A DNA stretch of 64,000 nt from Synanceia verrucosa (Eukaryota > Chordata > Actinopteri > Perciformes > Synanceiidae): contig CM056558.1 of NCBI GenBank assembly GCA_029721515.1, positions 12,865,240 to 12,929,239 of the forward strand, given 5' to 3'. The position numbers were made by a program, and so were the translations under genes. The notes below the pieces were generated by a model. That model was not told the origin of the DNA, did not search any database, and was given only the letters and a program-made list of their open reading frames with translations. Positions 21,695 to 32,700 of the stretch are shown here, piece by piece (positions within the stretch are counted from its first letter, which is position 1; each line of letters starts with the position of its first letter).

Positions 21695-24595
21695 GTAATT
21701 GTAGTATGTGTCCTCACACAAGGCAAAAACATCCTATTACTAAATTAATGTGATTTATTTTTATTTTTTTATTTACTTTGTGTGTGTATTATACTAGTTT
21801 ATTGAAGGTACTGAAGTATAGAATGAAATCTGAGTGCAGAGAAATGGTGATGTCTGTGATGTCTGTCAAATGTTTGTTAGATTTTTTTTTTTTTTCTGTG
21901 GTTTGTTGATTACTAGGGAGCTTCATTAATTATTAGGGAGCTTCGACCAAAGCTTGTTTTTGTTGTGTCATGTATAAGTGTCTGTTTCTTAAGTGTAAGT
22001 GTGAATGTTTATGTTGTGTGTATGTTGGACCCCAGGAAAAATAGCTGATGCTGTCGTGGGTGCTAATGAGGATCCTAATAAAGTAATAAAGAATTAGGTG
22101 TTGCAGCTCATGCAAGATGAATGCTTTGAAATTTCAAGGTAGGTTCAAGGCTATTTCAGGAGAGTTGACCTCCTCTGGACGTTCTTGCTCACTTAAATGG
22201 CCACAAGGGAACTGTGAATCTATCTTCACTTAATGGATATAGGAATCTCACTTCCCGCCTCAGTGATGAATGACTATGAATGGATGGCTAAAGTATCACT
22301 CTCAGCGGGATCCACAGCTTCATTCATTCTGATAAGAATCATAAAGCCAGGCAGGCATGCTTTGCTTGGGTCAATATCCTGTTCGAGAAGCCATTAAACC
22401 ATGTGCGACAATGGGCGCTAATATCATCAAGGTGTTCCTCTCCCCTTCTGTCATTGCCTTCATCTCAAGGTGAATTATAAATTGCCCTCAAGCTTCTGAG
22501 TTCAACATATTCTCGTCCACTAGAAAGACAGTGATGATGAACAGGATCACGCCATTCATCAGTGCTCAAAATGAACATGCTTGATGATCCAGTGGTGAAA
22601 GTATAACATTAACCATTCTGCTTGACAGACACAAGAACCAGCCCTTTTAAGTTTCCTATTCAGGCTGCAATAACACTATCTTCCCATCCAGTCAAAGAAG
22701 CTGTTGCAGTGATGAAACACCGCCTGCCATGAGATGCCAAGGAAATTGTGATATGGATTTTGTCGATAAGGTTGGTTGTTGTCCTATGCTGCTAAACTGT
22801 GCTGAACAAGCTATTTGATGCAAGTAAAGAGTGGTATGAATTCCTCTGACAAGCAGATGAGTGTCTCGCTGTAAGAGCGTGTCTTTGTGTTGTGACATTT
22901 CAGCAATGCTTGACATGAGCTCTTGGAAAAGAAGGATGACTGCAGACTGGCAAGTGACTTGGCAAAAGGAATTTGGTTGAGGCTTTTGGTCAAAGCTGCC
23001 AATTTCAGGACAAAAGTAAGGAAGCAGCAGCTTGATACCAGGAGTAAAATAGTTTCGTTGAGTAGTTTAATGAAGAGTAATTTTCTTTTCTAATGTGATG
23101 ATGAACACATCATGATTCTTTAATTTTCAAGGAGCTGATGTTATCCTAGTAGTTTAGACTGGGTGAAATGGTCCTTCCATCCTGAAAGTAGCCAATATGT
23201 GTTAATATTATATATTCAGTAAAAGGAATGAAAAGTATCACAACTCTGTGGCAGCTGCAGGACTATAAAAACCAATCCCTTCCAGATGGAACGAGCCAAT
23301 CAGATGCCTTCATGTCATGTTGCTGGAAATTTTCAGCACATTCCTCTGTAGAAATACTGATTTACCAGGAGAGGGGCATGGCATTGGACGGAGCACTGAT
23401 GGGAGGGGGAGGAGGGGTGGATCTGAGAGGAGGTGCCACTTTCAAATCTTGCTTGGTTTCTTGCTAGCTCTCGGACATCATCGATCATAGCTTTAAGACT
23501 GACTGAAATTGACACAAATCTGTAATCTGTAACTTCTTCAGGTCTTCATCAACATTTAGGGAGAAACATCCATCCATTTTCTACCGCTTATCCTTCTTTA
23601 TGGTGCTCCACCATAGAGATGCATATTGTCAAATCATGAAAAAAACTTTAGATCTAACACTACTGTTGTACTGAATAGACAGAAATAGAACAAGAATAGA
23701 ATGAGTTAATGACATGCAAGAATGAGTATACTTTAAAACTGCACATCTCTTTTTTCCCCTTAAGCATTTTAAACTTTTGCTGTAGTTTACCAATTTCAAA
23801 ATGTATTTCTCATAACCCAGTTTCAGATATTGTCAGTTGTGTACACTGTTTTCTGTATATCTGTTCCTGTCCTAACTTTTAGTGTTAGTCTTGTGTTTGG
23901 TTGGAGGTAAAGCACAAAATCAACCAAATAGTTTATTTTAACATATTTCTTTGTGAAATATATATTTTGTTTGGAGCTTCAGTAGTTTCAGCTGCATTTA
24001 GTCAATCAAAAATTTCAATGAAACATATAATCCAACTTAAAAAGCTCTTTTGTGAGCCTCTCCATTCATAGCGAGTGACCTTTTCGACAGATGTTTTGAT
24101 GTGTATCCTGGATTGCCACACAGTGACAGATGTTTTGAAATGTCATGGATTAACCATAATCTGGATTTGTTAGATCACACTGTCTAGTGCAAATGAGAGC
24201 AATGCACCTGGAGTGTGGGTGAATGCACCTGTGTGGGAGTGGAGCAACGAAACAGACCACTGTTTGTCCACGTTAGTCATTAACTTGACCGTTAATCTTT
24301 GCAGCTTTGATGGTTACTCTTGAATAGGATGCTCTGGTTTAAAGGTAAATAGCTTGAGGGGGTAATAACATGCATCATTTTGAGACAAAATGTAATTTTG
24401 TTACCTGATTGAAAGAATAAAATAGTTCACCTAATCAGAGATTTGAAACATACTCCCTTAGAACCAGTATGTTTAATTGATAAAGTGCTCTGGAAAACAA
24501 GAAACCATACATTTACAGACATATAAGACTAGAAATATAGTTCTGTGGTTGCATTAGCAGTGATAGCTTACAGAATCATGGGTAATCAGACAAAG
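21695..24595. other. Non-coding stretch, mostly unrecognised
   Basis: No gene recognised. It contains a tandem ATTAGGGAGCTTC duplication near 21910-21945 and a poly-T near 21885. The block 22130-23000 is of mixed composition with only short frames. Confidence 0.45.
23567..23600 (-). mobile_element. Short tail fragment of the 56.5-kb fish repeat family
   Basis: CATCCATCCATTTTCTACCG followed by CTTATCCT matches the 3' tail of the repeat at 56477-56833; the rest of that repeat is absent. Either a severely truncated insertion or a deletion remnant. Confidence 0.55.
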
Positions 24596-24609
24596 AGTGC
24601 CACCTATAG
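24596..24609 (-). promoter_or_regulatory. CTCF-like motif (weak)
   Basis: The minus strand reads CTATAGGTGGCACT, close to the CTCF core pattern (A/T)AG(A/G)(G/T)GGC(A/G)(C/G). One motif match without occupancy data is weak evidence. Confidence 0.2.
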
Positions 24610-24807
24610 AAGTTAAACTGTACCAAGAGAAAAATGGTGCAGAAAGCATGTCACAGTAGTGGACTCTGACTTACATGTGATTTATCAGAAGTCCAGTGCT
24701 GAGAGCCTACATCACTTGTTAAGCTGTTCCAGTTGTCAAGCTTTATTTATTCAGGAAGCTTTATTTAAATCTAGATTTCTTTCTGCAGAGAGACAGAGAG
24801 AGAGAGG

Positions 24808-24950
24808 GCCTAGACAACCTGCTGCTCAAGGGTTTTAGGAAGCAGACCATGTAATTGCAATGTCCCTGGTTCAAGTATGTCCGTAGACCTTTGGTTTATG
24901 TCATCACCACATCTCCTGAAGCTTTCTACTGTCCCTTTCTGCTGTGCCTG
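24808..24950 (+). mobile_element. tRNA-derived SINE, second family, decayed
   Basis: ACCTGCTGCTCAAGG, AGCAGACCATGTAATTGCAA and the B-box relic CCCTGGTTCAAGT are followed by ACCTTTGGTTTATGTCATCA and TTTCTACTGTCCC. I associate this order with a common fish tRNA-derived SINE whose B box is normally GGTTCGA. The 62-codon minus-strand frame over it is spurious. Confidence 0.6.
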
Positions 24951-25957
24951 TACCTGTATTTTCCCAATAACTCCAAAATACCATAATCCAGACCACACTC
25001 AAAGGTTGAAAGTAAAACATTAAGGGGGGGGGACAGATTGATGAGTTGTGCCTTACGCCAATTTGTGATTTTGTTAAACGTGAAAATGCTTTACTTTGTT
25101 TTGTTTCTGTTACATGTACATTTATATGAAAGTAATATTCTAACTAATTGTTTTTTACTTAAGAAAATATTTTTTTCACTTATTTTAAAAAGCCTTAGCA
25201 ACAGGAAGATTTTGTATTCTCTAACACCCATGGATACTGCTGTGAAAGGCACTTTTGAATCTCTATTAGGTAGGGTTTACAACCTGGGACTGGGCCTCCC
25301 TGACCTTATCTGCCCATTCCGTACCCTATATCCACTTCAGGAAAACGCAGAGCAAGCACCGAGGGAGAAACTCACTGACATGCTGCCCCACATCCATCCT
25401 TGGGCTGATAAAGCCCTCATCCATAGGCCGTCTGGAGGAGACAGTAGCTGCAGCGGTGGGATTTTGCTCACGTGATGTCAAGGATTAAACTCAGAGGGAT
25501 CAGTTTCGAGACAGCTTCCCCCGAAGGGCTTGCTCTATTTATGCTGCTCTACCCCTACCCAACCAAGTCTCCCGCCCCAAATGCACTGGCACTTTAAATT
25601 CCACCGTATGAACTCCTTTGTCAAATTTATTCACCCTCTGAGTCTGACCAAAAAAATGTCTTTTTCATCCACAGCTTCAGTAGCTGCTACCTGAGCAGAA
25701 GTGGGCCTCAAGAAGAGAGAGCTGTCAAGATTGGGACTGTTTAGAAGAAATACTCAGAACCGACTGCCCTCGCCTCCCTCCTCCTGACACCTCCTGCCCA
25801 GTACACCACCCTCAGCCCTTCTATAACTCCATTACACGGCATATTCCTCTGAAGCTCAGGAGATGAGAAGCCTTGGGTCGGAACTGAAGTAAGGCATAAG
25901 TGTGCATTGGGGTGGTTTGGTATTTCATTTTCAATGACCCTGTTTTGGTAATTGCAG

Positions 25958-25958
<1 letters not shown>
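24951..25958. other. Non-coding stretch containing a long chance frame
   Basis: A 145-codon plus-strand frame (25038-25475) starts in T-rich DNA that gives hydrophobic residues and ends in unrelated sequence. It has no recognised domain, plausible start context or splice partner. Around 25480-25620 the DNA is GC-richer, without CpG clustering. Confidence 0.4.

Positions 25959-25993
<35 letters not shown>
25959..25993. repeat. (TG)n microsatellite
   Basis: About 17 uninterrupted TG units. Confidence 0.95.
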
Positions 25994-25996
<3 letters not shown>

Positions 25997-26228
25997 CGCA
26001 ATTCGCTCTCACTTCGTATGTATTAGTGTTATTGGGGAGTGTGTGTACTAATAATGAAGGAAGAAAGGGTTAATCCTCCGACTACAAAGTAACATGATTA
26101 TTAAGCCTTAATTTTAATCCTACAGACCTGAGGAAGCTGTGGCATCTTGTTTCAAGGGGAGCCGAGGATGTGAGTGTGCGTGACAGCAGGTGTGTATTAT
26201 TCATGTTTTGAGGACATAAACAGAGTCA

Positions 26229-26380
26229 CATTGGGGGGACTCATCCTCCTTTTGGGAACAAAATCAAAGTGCCCATGATATAAATCCTTTCATTTTTGGG
26301 TTAAGACTTGGGGTAAGTTTAGGTTTAGGTTAAGGTTGTGTAAGGATTAGGCAAGTATTGGTTAGGGTAAGTCTCAAATG
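26229..26380 (-). repeat. Dispersed TAACC-rich fish repeat, copy 1
   Basis: CATTGGGGGGACTCATCC, then GGTTAAG, GGGTAAGTTTAGGTTTAGG and GGTTAGGGTAAG form a GGTTAGG-like field next to a GGGGAC word. This pairing recurs (in the other orientation) at 27310-27516 and 29640-29770 and is familiar from fish genomes. It is not true telomeric repeat, because the units are irregular. Confidence 0.45.
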
Positions 26381-26595
26381 AACAGAAGTCAGTGGCCTCT
26401 TTCAGTATATATTGCTGAGACACTGTTTAATTTACATTAGTCCCTTTTTTGTACCAGCGTCTATCTAAAATCACACATCAGGACAATCTTGTGCCCTGTT
26501 GTTTTTTAGTGTGAAAAATAAAGCCGTCACAATGGCGGCTCTTCTTTATGGTTGTACTGCCGATATGATGACCTCTAAATTGATGGAAAATTAAT

Positions 26596-26626
26596 GTTTG
26601 TGTGTGTGTTTGTGTGTGTATGTGTC
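26596..26626. repeat. (TG)n-rich microsatellite, imperfect
   Basis: TGTTTGTGTGTGTGTTTGTG and following TGTG words. Confidence 0.7.
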
Positions 26627-27309
26627 TGCCATTCCTCATATGTGCGTGCATATTAGAAACCGCAGGTTTGAATTCACAGGAAAGGCTCCCCTATGTGATA
26701 TACGCCTACGTCGTGACTTAGTATATTCTTTCGGGGTTAACACTACAACAATAAAAAAGCTTTCAAGACAAAGTGAGCAGTAAATCTCCGCACAAGACTT
26801 ATGAATTGGGCTAATAAATGCAGCAGAAACATGAGAGGAAGTCGGTTCCCTGGCTGCCAGGGTCTCACGGGGCCACGGGAGTACTTCTGATCAGACCAAA
26901 TAAAGCAGATATAGAGCGGTGATAGTGATCACTGTTAACAGGTATATGGGTTTTGAAGCCGTCCTGTAAAGTCTGCATGTTACAAAGTGTCGTTCTTCTT
27001 ATGGTGGAATTAATTGGGTTTATATTAAAGCAGCAAATCTTGTTGAAACACGATCACTGGGATGTCTTTCTCAATCAAGTGGCCCTTTCCTCGTTTTTTT
27101 TTCTCTTCATTTCCTGACTCTTTGTAGCTACATTCTTTCATCTTTTAAACTGATCCTCACTTTTTAGCATTTCCAGGGCCTTCAAGGGTTTTAATTGCCA
27201 TTTCAAGATTGTAGTTGCCTGGGAAACAACATTTTGTTGTAGATCTTTTACAAATTCTCAGGTCTGTCACTCACATACAAATGGACGGGTTGTTGTTCAC
27301 ATCTACACT

Positions 27310-27516
27310 CACACATTGTGTATTTGTGTTTTGTGGGGACAATACATTGACTTACATTCATTTCGTAGACACTTCCCTTGACCCTAACCCTTGTTCTCCA
27401 AGTCTTCAGCCTAAAATGTAACAGTTGATATTATGGGGACGTGTATTTTGTCTCCATAAGCACGGTGAGTCCACACAATGTGACTTTGTGAACAAAAATG
27501 TCCCCATAACCATAAG
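27310..27516 (+). repeat. Dispersed TAACC/GGGGAC fish repeat, copy 2
   Basis: TTTTGTGGGGACAATACATT, ACCCTAACCCTTG, TATGGGGACGTGTA and AATGTCCCCATAACC occur in order, the usual arrangement of this dispersed repeat. It runs into a CA microsatellite at 27528. No coding content. Confidence 0.5.
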
Positions 27517-27525
27517 TAATACCCG

Positions 27526-27527
<2 letters not shown>

Positions 27528-27559
<32 letters not shown>
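27528..27559. repeat. (CA)n microsatellite
   Basis: About 16 uninterrupted CA units followed by ACATATATATAA. Confidence 0.95.
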
Positions 27560-27563
<4 letters not shown>

Positions 27564-28260
27564 TATATATAATGCACACTGTTTCTAGACAGTGGACATG
27601 ATGTTCTGCTGCAGCTGGATATCACCAAATTCATATGTTCTACTGTAAATACCCTTCTAATAGGGAGAATGGATTGTTCTATGTTGAACAAGCTGCTGGT
27701 GTTGGTGGACATGGACTCCAGGTGGATGCCTCCAGACCCCTGTTGCGAGAGCAGTCAGCCCCATTACAAGGGCCATGAGTAGCATTTGACTCAAACAAAG
27801 AACATACTGCAGGGTGTTGAAGGGGTCATTGATCAGTTCCTGTGTCTCAATGATTACTATGTCAGGTTCTGATAGTTCTAGTGGCTCACACTATACTTTG
27901 GAATGAAAACTCCCTGCCTGCTGGCAAAACACTCTCAATCCCCCAAGGACTGCCTAGAGTTCTTTTTTCAAGTGTACATTGACAGAGGACAAAGCTACAA
28001 GTCAACAACCAGGACTGCAGGGCATTTTACTTATAAAGCTTAAAAGACTTTGCTCTCAAAACAAAAGATGAAAGGTTCCTGAGATTCCTCCAGAAGGTTT
28101 GGGGGCTTATTTTTATTTGTTGTTGATCGATATAAGGTAACTTTCTGATTAGACAAGAAGGCTACATTAACTGAGCCAACATGGCATGACAAATAATAAA
28201 CGGTAACTACAATAATTTCTGAATGTATTGCACTACATTGTTGCTTTCTATACTGTAGGT

Positions 28261-29152
28261 CAGAGGTCACTACCTGGCGGACCGTGGTCCGAGTCCAGAC
28301 CCAGACGCCGTTCTATACAGACCCGGATCAACTATAAATAAATTATATGTGGGTTTTAAGTTTGAAAGGACGCTTCTATTTTATCCAGTACAGCAGATCA
28401 TGAAAGAATATGAGTTAATCCCACGTGACGCTACTCAGCCAATGAAGTCTCTGCATTCCAGACGCTACACTGCCGCTCTGCGCAGAGGTGAAAGTGAAGA
28501 GGAGAGGGACAGATGGAAGAATATAGGTAAAAAAAAAAAAAAGAAATTGACACAGAAAGACAAAACAAAGAAACAAATGAGCCTGAGACAAGGAGAGAAA
28601 AATGTGAGGAAAAAAAAAACACACCAACATTTTGACCAAGCATACCCACTGATGTCTGAACTGTCTCAGAGCCCAGCATAATCAGTTCCCTCACAACTGA
28701 TTGGACTTTGGGTCAACACAAACATCATTTGCTGATGGAGTGCATGAGTGCAGTGGAAGAAGCCTTATCTTAGGCAAAACAAAAAGAAAAACTTTGTAGT
28801 AAAAATATTCAAGCCAGCATCACCAGCCCAGCTGGATGAAGCTGATCATAGAGCAGTTTTTCTTATTTCTAAATGTAGCTCTATTCTTATTCAATGAGAC
28901 AATAATGTTATTCCTATCTACATTAGTAACTATTTCTTTATTTAAATGTTAAATGACAGTAAATATTGTCAAAATGTCTTTGAATCACAGAATTTATTTG
29001 ATGTGACAGTCAGTTATGGATTATTTTCAAAATTACTGGGCTACATCAACATATATCACACTAACTCAAATTAGATGCTATGTTCCGGACCTCTGCTTCA
29101 ATACATTCTCTCAGACTAGACCTTTTGTATTTTAGTTGAATAACCCCGCCGT
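28261..29152. mobile_element. Probable hAT-like element, coding core lost
   Basis: It begins CAGAGGTCACTACC, compatible with hAT ends (CAGNGGT), followed by GGCGGACCGTGGTCC and GAGTCCAGACCCAGACGC. This is an opening I recall for a fish hAT family. The other border, CCTTTTGTATTTTAGTTGAA then TAACCCCGCC, resembles the same family's far end. The inner 110-codon frame (28349-28681) is lysine- and glutamate-rich because of poly-A and GAGA content and has no transposase motif. No clear 8-bp target duplication was found, so the boundaries are approximate. Confidence 0.4.
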
Positions 29153-29639
29153 AGGACAAAGAGATGATAGAGGAAACATGACAAAGTGGCTAGTCCTGTT
29201 GTTCACTGATGGTGACCATTAAAGGTCATCAATGACATGTATGCCCCTGATAGATTACAACAATACTACAGAAGACAAGCATTGGTTGTAGAGCTACTGT
29301 ATAATTTCTTATTAGTCGGGAACGAGGGAATTTCCAGCACATTAGAGCGCCATTCTGTTTGACACTGGAATGAGGGAATTAGGAGATTTATGATGGTGCG
29401 AGGTCACAGAGGGAAGCATCTGTGAGCAGACCCACGCCTCCCCTGACTCCTTACAATGCTTTACAGTCTGACAGTCTGTGTCATCTTCACACACTGAAAC
29501 CTATGCAAGCACTAACGACACACACTCATAAGACAGTAGACGCAGTAACAAAAATGCAGAGACAAATAAGGTAAGAGAGTGGGACAAACAAACACTTTCA
29601 TCTAGGCAGACACGCTTAGAGATACATGCTCACAAATAC

Positions 29640-29780
29640 TACATACTACATTCCCAAGTACCGAAACCAAACCTTGACCTTCATGACTGTATACCTAACT
29701 TAAACCTTTACTTTAATCTTAACCTCAAACCTTGCCCCTAAACCGAAGCCTTTCACTCAAATATCCTCTTTCATGGTTTG
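29640..29780 (+). repeat. Dispersed TAACC-rich fish repeat, copy 3 (decayed)
   Basis: ACCAAACCTTGACCTTC, ACCTAACTTAAACC, CTTAACCTCAAACC and CCCTAAACC form the same irregular TAACC-like field as the other two copies. Confidence 0.4.
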
Positions 29781-32700
29781 AAATCTTAAGGCACCACAGA
29801 AACTCACATAAAGAGTCAGACACCTTTACTCATTACTCAATTGTTTCCTTTTTTAAAAATTTGTGATATTCAAGTAAATAATAAATCTGTTTGTGCACAC
29901 ATACAGGCATCAGCTGACTGATCATAGCCTCTTTCAATGCAGAGAAAGCCTCTGCTGTTCTGCTGGCCTGCAGAATGAGCCACTGAAGGAGCCTTTTGTC
30001 CTGAGTTTCATAGGAAATAGTGGGAGGGCAAACAGACAGGCAGTGGCCATCCTATGTCATTAAACACACGCACAAAAACACACTGTGGCTTGCTCAGTGT
30101 GGTATTTTATGTCACAACACTTTCCTTTTAAACACCCATATTTCATTCTGTGACAGTCTTAACCAAGTGCACCCCTCCCAAACACTCACAACTGTTTCAG
30201 TTTTCCTGGGGCCAGCCAGGGAATGCTGGGAAATGAAAATTAAACTGCTGCATTTTTTGAGCAGGGTGGAGAGCCGCATACTTTTATCCAAGGTGTACCT
30301 CAGTCCTGTCAAATGATGATTTTGTAAATGATAGGTAAAAATCTCAAGATAAAGCAATTACAACGAAGATGGCCTTCTTTAAAAAAAAACAAAACACACA
30401 CACACATCTGTTTGAAATGGATAAAAACACCCTAGAAAAAAATCTATTTTTAGCTGATTTCACGCAGTGTCATATTGTATTTCATATGCTAAACAGTGAG
30501 TAAATCAGATTTTCTACCTTCCTCTCCGTTATATCCTGTTAGTAAAAGAACTCCCCTGGGACCATCTTGCTCATAACTATCCATACTGTAGCATCCTAAG
30601 AATGTTAATCTCCCATTTTCCCAGGGAATGCAGCGTCAAGGCACCTCGCCTCTCCGGAGACAACCCACAGATACAGCAATAGAAGTGTCAAGGGATAGGG
30701 TCACTGAAAGTCTTTTTCCTTAACCCTCTCTCCCCAGCCCGCCTTCCTCATTTTCTCATTTTTCTTTCGTTCCTCCTTTCTTTCTTTACTATGTCTGGTT
30801 GTCTTTTTGTGCCCTTATTCCCCTTCTGCTTTCCTGGAGATTGTGTTACCCTAAATGTGCTTCATTTAGAATGAGGGATGTCTCAAATCAGTTTCCTGTG
30901 TGTGTTTGGTTAGCATAGATACAGGACACACTATGAGCCTACATGGAAGAATGTATAAATCTGTTCACCGGAGTGACGTATTTCTGTGAAGGCAGATGGA
31001 AAAATCTGCACTTGGATGTTGTTAGTGAAAAGCTATTGGCTTTGTTGCAACTGCCATAATAAATTTCAATCCAGTCAGAGCTCCAAGCCATCTCTGTGAA
31101 ACAAATACAGAGGTGAGAACAAGAAAAAAAGTGGGTGCAGGAAGAGAAAGGAATGTTTAAAATCCCCAAAATCTACTGCTTATCCTAAAAGTACTTGGGA
31201 TAAGAAAACCTTGAAAGACCTTGTCTGGAAGGCATCTAGATGGATCGATGGGGAACAGGTGCATGAGGAGAAATATTTTGCAGATATGGATATATGTTCC
31301 ATTTCTATGTCTGCAATGAAAATAACCAAAAATGTCCCAATATTTTGATCACATTTATTGATTGTCTTTTATTTTACATCTTGTTTGTGTCGTGCATATG
31401 ATTAAATGCAGCTGAAAAATCACAGTCATTAGAGTCTGCGAAACCTTAGTCATCCCAGTCGTCATTAAAATGCTGATTCATTTCTATTCATTCAGCACAG
31501 CTAAAAAGACAAGACTGAACTATTTGCACCTTTATTATTATCAGCATTGTTTACACCACTTTTGTATCTTTTTTGGATATGCTGACTCTTTCCAGGTCCA
31601 GCTTGAGTTTGGGTTTTCTAGACAAGTGTAGCTTGTTTAAGGCAATCTTTTCTTTGTTTATATTCACGGTGTGCTTAACCAAAGCAGTACTCAACAAAAC
31701 ATTAATATGAAACTGAAAATCTCTCCTGTTTTTCATCTCCATGGCAAGTGTAGATAGCCAGAGAAAAGCTATGTTGAGATTTCACTTGAAAAAGTAACAG
31801 CGTTTGTGCTGAACTATGGATGCACATGTAAACACACAGATATAGCACCAAACCTCTGCAGTCACACGCTTGCCCTGCAGCTGACCTTCTAACATGGAGT
31901 CATGCACGCAGCTTTTGCAGAACATCCACACCACATTTATGCAGTCACCCGTACGCACACACACAGAGGCAAATATGGCCAGGGATTTCTCAGAGGCACA
32001 AAGTTTATCACACATGTATTGACTCCTCACGTGTATGACATCTGTGTGTCCATGCACACCATCTCTGGTGTAATGGGTGGGAGTTAATGTTTCAAAGAAA
32101 GTAGTTTGTTTAGAGGGAAGTAACATTTGCTATTTATATTGAGACAGACAAAAATGTGTTTTTTGTGACATGCAACACAAGCTTTATTTGTCATTACAAT
32201 TATTATAATCTTTTCAGTAAAACCAAGTCAGTTTTCACACAAGATCAGGATGTAGCCGTTAATAAAGATGTACTGCTTAAAAATAGCATTTGTTGATAGA
32301 AAAATTGTCTGAGATAAAGGTTTGCAAAAAATACCTTTTGTTGAAGTTTTTAAAACAATTTTCAAACAGCTCAAACAGCATTTCTGAGAGAGAAAAGGCT
32401 GAGTAAAGAAAAAAAATTACATAAATATCTGTAAATATGTTCCACCATAAGCCCAAAATACAAGTATGCGCCTGAATATGAGCATGATAGGTCATTTTTA
32501 TGGTAATCCAAAAAAGCTAATTTTGAAGCAGGAAATCAGATCTTACATAGAACAAAATCTATTCTGAGTATCCCTTGCAAACTGTCTTTTGAAATACATT
32601 TTGAAATCAGCAAAAAGTGAATAAAGTTGAACTAAATTGAATATATCTCAGTTGCACATTGTTGGGCCAAAACATTCAACAGAGTAGATGCACATTGTAG

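Noticed and set aside
25038..25475. 145-codon plus-strand open frame
   Set aside because: Hydrophobic start comes from T-rich DNA, no domain or splice partner is recognised, and composition changes mid-frame.
26290..26360. Interstitial telomere-like GGTTAGG repeats
   Set aside because: Units are irregular and accompanied by GGGGAC words typical of a dispersed repeat; no consecutive TTAGGG array.
28349..28681. 110-codon lysine/glutamate-rich frame that could suggest a nuclear protein
   Set aside because: Charge pattern results from poly-A and GAGA tracts inside a hAT-like repeat; no transposase or zinc-finger motif.
31782..32126. 114-codon minus-strand frame
   Set aside because: No recognisable domain, and the plus strand is open over much of the same region.
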